Positions 1-4,684 of a DNA stretch of 6,506 nt are shown piece after piece. A program made the position numbers and the translations under genes. The notes below the pieces were generated by a model. That model searched no databases. It was not told the DNA's origin and saw only the letters and a list, made by a program, of their open reading frames with translations. The DNA comes from Frankiaceae bacterium. Its GTDB lineage: Bacteria > Actinomycetota > Actinomycetes > JAVEEB01. Position 1 is the stretch's first letter, and every line of letters begins with the position of its first letter. The stretch spans positions 1 through 6,506 of the forward strand of contig JAVEEB010000462.1 in NCBI GenBank assembly GCA_030840665.1. The letters are read 5' to 3'.

Positions 1-478
1 CGTGCACGACGCTGGCGTACTTCGGCTTGAGAACGGACAGGGCGTAGCCGCCCGTTGTCGCGACGAACAGCTGAGCGAACCAGGAACCGAACGCCATGAT
101 CAGCGTGTTCTTGAAGTACAGGCTCAACTGGAGGTCGTACCAAGCCTGGTGCAAGTTATCGAGCGTCGCGTGGGCAGGCCACAGTGACAGCGGGTGCCTC
201 AGGAGCTCCTGGGTCGGCGAGATCGACGCCTTCGCCAGCCAGATCAAGGGCCCCAAGCCCCACAAGAGGAGGACGAAGAGCAGCAGGCCGTTCACGAGTC
301 GGGAGGTCCGCCGGACGCGCGGGGAACGCAGGTCGGTGGACGACAGGATGCCGCGCTGCTGTTCCTCGGTGGCCCGCCGACGGTCGCGACGGCTGACCTT
401 GGCCGGCTCGGTCGACGAGCCGGAGCCGCGTGCGCCCGAACTCGGCTGCTCGACGTCGGGGCGGGTGTCGACACTCAT
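1..478 (-). CDS. Sugar ABC transporter permease, MalG-like, 5' part only (runs off left edge)
   Basis: Inner-membrane permease of a carbohydrate ABC importer, partner of the permease encoded just upstream. Translating back from the ATG at 478-476 gives 159 codons with no stop before the window edge. Residues 1-60 are a hydrophilic, Arg-rich cytoplasmic tail. A strong membrane segment follows at about 61-82 (LVNGLLLFVLLLWGLGPLIW). Residues 121-150 (YFKNTLIMAFGSWFAQLFVA, then TTGGYALSVLK) match the opening of the MalG-type transmembrane domain. The EAA loop that would confirm the family lies outside the window. The ATG overlaps the stop of the preceding permease by four bases (ATGA), and a GGAG lies 9 bases before it inside that gene, so the two are probably translationally coupled. 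An in-frame ATG at 493-491 is an alternative start but has poorer ribosome-binding spacing. The family call rests on these segments and on operon position; substrate is not determinable. Confidence 0.88.
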   Translation of the reverse strand, partial: MSVDTRPDVEQPSSGARGSGSSTEPAKVSRRDRRRATEEQQRGILSSTDLRSPRVRRTSRLVNGLLLFVLLLWGLGPLIWLAKASISPTQELLRHPLSLWPAHATLDNLHQAWYDLQLSLYFKNTLIMAFGSWFAQLFVATTGGYALSVLKPKYASVVH

Positions 479-1434
479 GAGTTGGTGCTCCATGACCTCG
501 TGAGCCGGAAGTACACGGCTGAAATGATGCCGAGCGCGATGGCCAACATGACGCTCAGGGCAGTGGCCGCGCCGTAGTCGCCGCCCGCGCTGTTCTCGAA
601 GGCGTACCGGTAGATCAGCAGCAAGATCGTGAGCGTCGCGTTGTTGGGCCCGCCGGAGGTGAGCAGATATGGCTCGAGGAAGACCTGGGCGGTCGCGATG
701 ATCTGCAGGATGAGGGTGAGGATCAGCACGGCGCGCAGCTGCGGCAGCGTCACGTGCCAGACCTTGTGCCAGACACCCGCGCCGTCGATGCCGGCGGCGT
801 CGTAGAGGTCGGGGTTGACGCTCGTCAATGCGGCGACGTAGATGATGACGGCGCCACCGGCCGCGGCCCACGTCGCTTCCATCACGATCGACGGCATGGC
901 GTGGCCTGCGGTCTCGAGCCACGGGACGGGGTCTACGCCGAACCAGCCCAGCACCTTGTTGAACAGGCCGTCGCTGCTCGCGTCGAAGAAGACCGTGCGC
1001 CACAAGAGGATGGAGACGACGGGCGGGATGATGACCGGCATGTAGGCCAGCACGCTGTACAGGCCCTTGCGGCGGCGCACTTCGCTCATCAGGACCGCGA
1101 TCGCGAGCGGCACGGGATAACCGAAAAGGAAGGCCAGCAACGCGAAGTAGGCGGTGTTCTTGACCGCGATCCAGAGGTTCGGGTCGTGGAGCACGAGGAG
1201 GTAGTTGGACCAACCGGTCAGATTCGCGACGACCCCGCCGTTGACGACGCTGGTGTGCTGAATCGACATGATCGCGGCGCGCACGATCGGGTAGAACGAG
1301 AAGAAGCCGAAGATGACGAGCAGCGGGATGAAGAAGACGAAGGTGCTGAGGCCGCCTTCACGAACCCATCTCGTGACCCGGTTGCCGCGGCGACGCTGCG
1401 GGGGGGCACCGGTCGGGCTTGCGATTGCAGTCAT
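475..1434 (-). CDS. Sugar ABC transporter permease, MalF-like
   Basis: Inner-membrane permease that forms the translocation pore with the MalG-like partner. With the start at 1434 it has 319 residues, normal for actinobacterial sugar permeases, which lack the long extra domain of E. coli MalF. A short basic N-terminus (QRRRGNRVTRWVREG) leads into the first membrane segment (LSTFVFFIPLLVIFGFF), followed by about five more hydrophobic segments. The diagnostic EAA loop, which docks onto the ATPase, is visible as YDAAGIDGAGVWHKVWHVTLP at about residues 211-231, with Asp replacing the usual Glu. I chose the ATG at 1434-1432 because GGAG (1447-1444) lies 9 bases upstream. An in-frame ATG at 1473 would add 13 residues but has no Shine-Dalgarno match and lies close to the intercistronic hairpin. 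The gene follows the binding-protein gene and overlaps the next permease by four bases. Maltose-type naming is inferred from context. Confidence 0.93.
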   Translation of the reverse strand: MTAIASPTGAPPQRRRGNRVTRWVREGGLSTFVFFIPLLVIFGFFSFYPIVRAAIMSIQHTSVVNGGVVANLTGWSNYLLVLHDPNLWIAVKNTAYFALLAFLFGYPVPLAIAVLMSEVRRRKGLYSVLAYMPVIIPPVVSILLWRTVFFDASSDGLFNKVLGWFGVDPVPWLETAGHAMPSIVMEATWAAAGGAVIIYVAALTSVNPDLYDAAGIDGAGVWHKVWHVTLPQLRAVLILTLILQIIATAQVFLEPYLLTSGGPNNATLTILLLIYRYAFENSAGGDYGAATALSVMLAIALGIISAVYFRLTRSWSTNS

Positions 1435-1483
1435 CGGCGGAGGCTCCGGAACCTTGTTGGTGGCGGTGTACATCTAACGCGGT

Positions 1484-1517
1484 GGACCGGGGGGCCGCTT
1501 GCGCGGCCCCCCGGTCC
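1484..1517 (-). repeat. Perfect intercistronic stem-loop between binding-protein and permease genes
   Basis: A perfect inverted repeat has 15-base arms at 1484-1498 (GGACCGGGGGGCCGC) and 1503-1517, with a 4-base loop. In the minus-strand transcript the loop reads GCAA, a GNRA tetraloop, which is known to be unusually stable. The structure starts 7 bases after the stop codon of the binding-protein gene. No U tract follows the second arm, so it does not look like a normal intrinsic terminator. In mal-type operons, hairpins at this place are known to protect the upstream message and keep the binding protein more abundant than the permeases. That role is inferred here. Confidence 0.85.
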
Positions 1518-1524
1518 GTTGGCA

Positions 1525-2985
1525 TTACTTGGCGGGCGTGTCGATCGCCTTCTGTGCCGCCGTCTGAGCGGTGGCGAGGAGAGCGTCGATGTTGGCGTTC
1601 TTGTCGGTCAGAACGGCCTGGACCACCGGGTCGAGCACCGCGTAGACAGCCTGCGTCGCGACCTCAGGCTCGACGACCAGCTTCTGCGTGAAGATGGCGT
1701 CGTTGTACGGCTTGAACTGGGCGAGCGGCACGTTGATCAGGTCCTTGATCCACGTCTGGTTCTGGTCGTACGACGCCTTGTCGAACAGGGGCAGCGACGG
1801 AACGCCGACCGGGTTCTTGTTGGCGATGTCAACCTTGGCGTTTGCGAGTGCCGCGGTCTGGTCGATCAGCTTGGAGAGGTAGTAGAAGTCGATCCACGCG
1901 ACGCCGGCAGCCTGCTGCTCCGGAGTTGCGTTGGTGGCGACGACGGCGAGGTTGCCACCCTGAAGGGCGCCGGAGTCACCACTGCTCGAGTCGAGCGGGA
2001 TCGTCGCGAGACCGTAGATCTTCGGGTCGAGCTTGGCGTTCTGCACCATCCAGGTGTAGACGTCAGAACCCTGGGTGAACATGCCGACCTTGCCTGCGGT
2101 GAAGGCGTTGTTCGCGTCGGCCCAACCGTAGAGCGAGTTGGCGCCCATCGAGTTGTCGGTGAACTTCACGTCGTGCAGCCACTGCAGCGAGGCCTTGAGC
2201 TGGGCGTTGCCCGCGATCGTCGCGGTCGTCTTGCCACCCGTGGTGTTTTCGATACGGCCGCCACGTGAGTACGTGTCGGCAGTGATCTGCCACCCGCCGG
2301 TGCCCTGGTTGTTCATCTGGAGCCAGCCGGCCATGCCGGTCTTGTCCTTGATGGCCTTGGCGTCGGCGCGGACTTCGTCCCACGTTGTCGGGGGCTTGTC
2401 AGGGTCGAGGCCGGCCTTGGTGAACAGGTCGCGGTTGTAGCTGATGGCGTCTGCGTACGCGCCCACGGGGAGGCCGTAGTAGTCGCCGTCGGCGCCCTTG
2501 ACGTTCTCCATGATGGCGGCGTTGAGCTTGCCGGCGTACGGAAGCTTCAGGATGTCCGCGTTGATGTCCGCGACCTGCTTCTTCTCGATGAGCGTCTTGC
2601 CGTCCGTGAACGGGATCGTGAAGACGGTCGGAACCGTGCCACCCGCCAGCTGTGCCTGGAACGTGGTCGCGACCCAGTTGTACTCGACGGACTTGACGGT
2701 GACGTTCGGGTACTTCGCCTGGAACTGCGTGATGAGCTGCTGGACGCTGGCCTTCGCGTCAGGCGTTGCGCCCGGGCGGAGGGGGCCGACGGTGATCGAC
2801 ACCGGCGCCGCGGGGGCGGCCGAGGTCGGAGTCGTGCTCGGGGTGTCAGTCGCCGTGGTGGTGTTCGTCGGCGTCGGCGTGACGCTGGCGGCCGTGGTCG
2901 CCGAGTTCGACGAGCACGATGCCACCAAAAGCAGGGCGACCGCGCTTGCGACCGCACCGCCCGCTGACTTGCGGACAGACCTCAT
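1525..2985 (-). CDS. Sugar ABC transporter solute-binding lipoprotein, MalE-like (SBP family 1)
   Basis: Extracellular, membrane-anchored binding protein that captures sugar and delivers it to the two downstream permeases. It has 486 residues, slightly long for the family. The N-terminus is a lipoprotein signal: basic MRSVRK, a hydrophobic stretch, then the lipobox VASC with Cys24 as the probable lipidated residue. Residues 25-63 form a Thr/Pro/Ala/Ser-rich tether (for example TPTPTNTTTATDTPSTTPTS) that would hold the domain away from the membrane. The binding domain starts at about residue 64; the stretch at 168-193 (DYYGLPVGAYADAISYNRDL, then FTKAGL) is typical of family 1 binding proteins. 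The start is secure: AAGGAG lies 5 bases before the ATG. The gene leads the importer operon, after a 420-base regulatory gap. Substrate is inferred as an alpha-glucoside or malto-oligosaccharide only because a GH13 alpha-glucosidase is nearby. Confidence 0.93.
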   Translation of the reverse strand: MRSVRKSAGGAVASAVALLLVASCSSNSATTAASVTPTPTNTTTATDTPSTTPTSAAPAAPVSITVGPLRPGATPDAKASVQQLITQFQAKYPNVTVKSVEYNWVATTFQAQLAGGTVPTVFTIPFTDGKTLIEKKQVADINADILKLPYAGKLNAAIMENVKGADGDYYGLPVGAYADAISYNRDLFTKAGLDPDKPPTTWDEVRADAKAIKDKTGMAGWLQMNNQGTGGWQITADTYSRGGRIENTTGGKTTATIAGNAQLKASLQWLHDVKFTDNSMGANSLYGWADANNAFTAGKVGMFTQGSDVYTWMVQNAKLDPKIYGLATIPLDSSSGDSGALQGGNLAVVATNATPEQQAAGVAWIDFYYLSKLIDQTAALANAKVDIANKNPVGVPSLPLFDKASYDQNQTWIKDLINVPLAQFKPYNDAIFTQKLVVEPEVATQAVYAVLDPVVQAVLTDKNANIDALLATAQTAAQKAIDTPAK

Positions 2986-2990
2986 TGATG

Positions 2991-2996
2991 CTCCTT
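2991..2996 (-). promoter_or_regulatory. Strong ribosome binding site of the binding-protein gene
   Basis: On the minus strand this reads AAGGAG, 5 bases before the ATG at 2985-2983. It is the best Shine-Dalgarno match in the window, as expected for the most highly expressed component of an importer, and it fixes the start codon. Confidence 0.85.
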
Positions 2997-3001
2997 GTCT
3001 G

Positions 3002-3026
3002 TAGGCCCCGCTTATGCAGGGGCCTA
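3002..3026 (-). promoter_or_regulatory. Stem-loop just upstream of the binding-protein ribosome binding site
   Basis: Perfect 8-base arms, TAGGCCCC (3002-3009) and GGGGCCTA (3019-3026), enclose a 9-base loop. In the transcript the stem ends 5 bases before AAGGAG, so it leaves the ribosome site open. It would sit at the 3' end of the leader. It could stabilise the message or block ribosomes when extended by other pairing. It has no U tract after it, so it is not a standard terminator. Confidence 0.6.
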
Positions 3027-3091
3027 GCGCGATGTGCGGACTGCGAGATGCGACTCATGCCGAAGCCGAAATCAGACCCGCCGACCGTGAA

Positions 3092-3106
3092 CGACCCGTG
3101 GGGTCG
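3092..3106 (-). repeat. Small hairpin in the predicted leader of the importer operon
   Basis: Six-base arms CGACCC (3092-3097) and GGGTCG (3101-3106) flank a 3-base loop. Two copies of CCGACCG lie on either side (3081-3087 and 3110-3116). In GC-rich DNA a hairpin of this size can arise by chance, so any function is uncertain. Confidence 0.35.
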
Positions 3107-3117
3107 ATGCCGACCGG

Positions 3118-3146
3118 ACGCTACAGCCGCCTCCAGGAGCACGCAA
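3118..3146 (-). promoter_or_regulatory. Candidate promoter of the importer operon
   Basis: On the minus strand TTGCGT (3146-3141) is separated by 17 bases from TAGCGT (3123-3118). Each matches the vegetative consensus at 3 of 6 positions, so it is weak alone, but the spacing is ideal and the -35 overlaps a CTTGCG box (3147-3142) also found at the glucosidase promoter. It would give a leader of about 125 bases. A competing choice is ATGACA (3214-3209), 18 bases, then TATCTC (3190-3185), which would put the start inside the AT-rich dyads. Confidence 0.35.
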
Positions 3147-3162
3147 GGACTTGACAAGAAGT

Positions 3163-3195
3163 TCTCAAATTTCGACACCAATTTGAGATAATTGG
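3163..3195. promoter_or_regulatory. Two overlapping AT-rich dyads, candidate operator
   Basis: The first dyad is perfect: TCTCAAATT (3163-3171), 8 bases, then AATTTGAGA (3180-3188). The second, also perfect, shares its right side: CCAATT (3178-3183), 6 bases, AATTGG (3190-3195). Such symmetry in an AT-rich patch upstream of an operon is typical of a protein-binding site. The nearby LacI-family protein is the obvious candidate, but the sequence differs from the CTTGCG boxes, so a second regulator is possible. Confidence 0.55.
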
Positions 3196-3204
3196 CAGTA
3201 GTCC

Positions 3205-3255
3205 GTGATGTCATGCGCGCATGGGATGTCACCAGTGAAGCACTCACAGTGACAT
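3205..3255. promoter_or_regulatory. Cluster of further dyads upstream of the importer operon
   Basis: CATGCGCGCATG (3212-3223) is a perfect 12-base palindrome, flanked by direct repeats of GATGTCA at 3207-3213 and 3225-3231. Overlapping it, ATGTCAC (3226-3232) and GTGACAT (3249-3255) form perfect 7-base arms, with an inner AGTG/CACT stem (3234-3237, 3241-3244). This may be a regulator binding region or the far upstream part of the promoter. No known regulator is recognised with confidence. Confidence 0.4.
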
Positions 3256-3405
3256 TTGGGCCTGAAAAGGCGATAACGATCCAGCGACAGGTACGACGAC
3301 GACGGCAGACCGACGCACAGCAGCCGCCATTCACGCTCACGGCAGCCGCCAGCAGACGTTGCGATCGTCTTGCGAGGCCGCGTCGAAAAGGGGTGTGGTG
3401 GGGCC

Positions 3406-4410
3406 TCAGGCCCGGACGGCACCCGTCGTGCCGCGCACGACCAGCTCGGGCTCGAACAGCAACTCGCGGGCGGCGGAGACGCCACCCTCGATCTGGTTGA
3501 CGAGCAGGGTGACCGCGGCACGGCCCATGGCTTCGATCGGCTGCCGGATCGTGCTGAGGGGCGGGTCGGTGCAGCCCATCAGCGAGGAATCGTCGAAACC
3601 GATCACGGAGAAATCACGCGGCACCTGAAGACCCGCGCGCCGGGCGGCCTTGATGCCGCCCAGGGCCATCGGGTCGCTCGCGAAGAGCACCCCGGTGCAC
3701 CCGCGCTCGATCAGCTGTGAGGCGGCCAGCTGGCCACCCTCCAGGGTGAACATCGAGTGCTCCACCAGGTCGGACAGGTCGAGCCCGGCCTCTCGGGAAA
3801 CGCGCAGGAACGTGTCGTGCTTACGCAGCGACGGCACGTGATCGAGCGGCCCGATCACCAGGCCCAGGCGCTCATGGCCCAACGACCGCAGGTGGGCGAA
3901 GGCGAGCTCCACGGCCGCGATGTCGTCCGTCGACACCGTAGGGAACGCGAGCTTTTCGACCGCGGCGTTCATCAGGACGACCGGGATCCCGCGTTCGTGC
4001 AACTGCTCGAGGTGAGCATGTGACGACTCGACCTCGGCGTGCGCGCCGCCGAAGAAGATCATGCCCGACACCTGCTGCTGGAGAAGCATGCTCACGTAGG
4101 CCGGCTCGGACATCCCGCCAGCGGTGCTCGTGCACAGGACGGGAGTCAGCCCCCGCTGGACCAGGCCGCCGCCGATGACTTCGGCGAACGCCGGGAAGAT
4201 CGGGTTCTGCAGCTCCGGCATGACCATTCCGACGAGGCGCGCGCGCTCGCCGCGCAGCTGAGTGGGGCGCTCATAGCCCATCACGTCGAGGGCGCTCAGG
4301 ATCGTCGCGCGGGTTGCGTCGGAGACCCCGGGCTTGCCGTTGAGAACGCGGCTTACCGTCGCCTCGCTGACGCCCACCTTTTTGGCAACCTCGGCCAGTC
4401 GTCGTGTCAT
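3406..4410 (-). CDS. LacI-family transcriptional repressor, probable regulator of the sugar importer and glucosidase
   Basis: DNA-binding repressor released by a sugar ligand. From the ATG at 4410 it has 334 residues, the usual LacI-family length. Residues 4-24 are a textbook LacI helix-turn-helix (RLAEVAKKVGVSEATVSRVL), and the hinge region follows to about residue 57, with Leu52 in the likely minor-groove position. Residues 58-330 are the periplasmic-binding-protein-like sensor domain: RLVGMVMPELQNPIF opens it, VSGMIFFGG and GIPVVLMN follow, and SVIGFDDSSL with the DPPLSTIRQP motif are at about 268-291. A start at 4497 would add 29 residues ahead of the helix-turn-helix, unlike the family, so I reject it; the chosen ATG has only a weak ribosome site. 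The gene diverges from the glucosidase and lies upstream of the importer in the same direction. MalR-like function is inferred from context, not from specific residues. Confidence 0.92.
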   Translation of the reverse strand: MTRRLAEVAKKVGVSEATVSRVLNGKPGVSDATRATILSALDVMGYERPTQLRGERARLVGMVMPELQNPIFPAFAEVIGGGLVQRGLTPVLCTSTAGGMSEPAYVSMLLQQQVSGMIFFGGAHAEVESSHAHLEQLHERGIPVVLMNAAVEKLAFPTVSTDDIAAVELAFAHLRSLGHERLGLVIGPLDHVPSLRKHDTFLRVSREAGLDLSDLVEHSMFTLEGGQLAASQLIERGCTGVLFASDPMALGGIKAARRAGLQVPRDFSVIGFDDSSLMGCTDPPLSTIRQPIEAMGRAAVTLLVNQIEGGVSAARELLFEPELVVRGTTGAVRA

Positions 4411-4430
4411 GACACCGGAGCCTACAACAG

Positions 4431-4458
4431 CTTGCGGCAAACCTTGCGTCGACTTGCG
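4431..4458. promoter_or_regulatory. Three CTTGCG repeats just upstream of the repressor gene, candidate operator
   Basis: CTTGCG occurs at 4431-4436, 4443-4448 and 4453-4458, that is with start-to-start steps of 12 and 10 bases, about one helical turn each. The first overlaps a short dyad, TTGCGGCAA (4432-4440). The cluster ends 21 bases from the repressor start codon, a natural position for self-repression. From memory, Streptomyces MalR is reported to act at CTTGCAG-like heptamers, which these resemble; that comparison is established knowledge recalled without a search. Confidence 0.5.
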
Positions 4459-4515
4459 TTGAGGCGCGACTCGATCATCGACGTTAGCCCGTCGCACGCT
4501 CTTTCATGTCTTTAA

Positions 4516-4567
4516 ACTGCAAACTTCGTACGCAATTTCGTTGATCTCTTGCGAAGCCGCATTGCAA
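4516..4567. promoter_or_regulatory. Further TTGCR-type half-sites in the divergent region
   Basis: This stretch holds CTGCAAA (4518-4524) and CGCAA (4531-4535), which are TTTGCAG and TTGCG on the minus strand. It then has CTTGCG (4548-4553) and the palindrome TTGCAA (4562-4567) on the plus strand. They are variants of the repeats nearer the repressor and lie between the two divergent genes. Individual sites are short and the grouping is a judgement by eye. Confidence 0.35.
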
Positions 4568-4578
4568 CGGCCTAGAGT
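4549..4578 (+). promoter_or_regulatory. Candidate promoter of the alpha-glucosidase gene
   Basis: TTGCGA (4549-4554) and TAGAGT (4573-4578) each match the vegetative consensus at 4 of 6 positions and are 18 bases apart. Transcription would start near 4585, leaving a leader of about 100 bases to the GTG at 4685. The -35 is part of a CTTGCG box (4548-4553) and the spacer contains TTGCAA, so a repressor bound here would block RNA polymerase directly. Confidence 0.45.
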
Positions 4579-4667
4579 CGTCGGCGCACCACTGGCTGCT
4601 TCCTGCGCTGCCGCGTGCCGCGGCGTCCGATAGCTCGCCGTGCCCCGATACATCGCTGAAGACCACC

Positions 4668-4673
4668 GAAGGG
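4668..4673 (+). promoter_or_regulatory. Ribosome binding site deciding the glucosidase start
   Basis: GAAGGG lies 11 bases before the GTG at 4685-4687. The spacing is slightly long. The other in-frame GTG, at 4640, has no purine-rich Shine-Dalgarno match before it, so this site favours the shorter protein. Confidence 0.5.
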
Positions 4674-4684
4674 CGACGTTCCCC

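Larger units (their letters stand above)
2986..3405. other. 420-base non-coding regulatory gap between repressor and importer genes
   Basis: No convincing gene is present. Open frames across this stretch have no family-like sequence and continue into the neighbouring genes in the wrong frame. It contains, from the importer gene outward, a stem-loop at 3002-3026, a small hairpin at 3092-3106, a candidate promoter at 3118-3146, an AT-rich pair of overlapping dyads at 3163-3195 and further dyads at 3205-3255. The part from about 3256 to 3405 holds nothing I can assign. The AT-rich patch at 3160-3195 stands out against GC-rich surroundings, as promoters and operators often do in high-GC genomes. 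Confidence 0.7.

Noticed and set aside
754..2268. Long open frame on the plus strand (504 codons) opposite the permease and binding-protein genes
   Set aside because: Its translation is rich in Arg, Asp, Val and Gly with no domain-like pattern. It is the mirror of well-supported genes in GC-rich DNA, and it crosses their intercistronic gap and hairpin.
2944..2973. Two CTTGCG copies at the start of the binding-protein gene as operators
   Set aside because: Both are explained by codons in the signal peptide (Arg-Lys and Ala-Ser contexts), and the hexamer occurs in other coding parts of the window.
3151..3156. TTGACA on the plus strand as a promoter -35
   Set aside because: No -10-like hexamer lies 16-19 bases downstream, and no plus-strand gene follows; it would read toward the repressor's 3' end.
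3234..3248. CRP/GlxR-like site AGTGA-n-TCACA
   Set aside because: The spacer is 5 bases instead of the required 6 and the first half-site departs from TGTGA, so binding by that family is doubtful.
3401..3413. Hairpin GGGCC-TCA-GGCCC at the repressor stop codon as a terminator
   Set aside because: The stem is only 5 bp with a 3-base loop containing the stop codon, and only a short CCCCTTTT comes some 10 bases later, so it does not meet intrinsic terminator criteria.
4411..4497. N-terminal extension of the repressor from an ATG at 4497
   Set aside because: LacI-family proteins start almost at the helix-turn-helix, and the extension would cover the CTTGCG cluster that looks like an operator.
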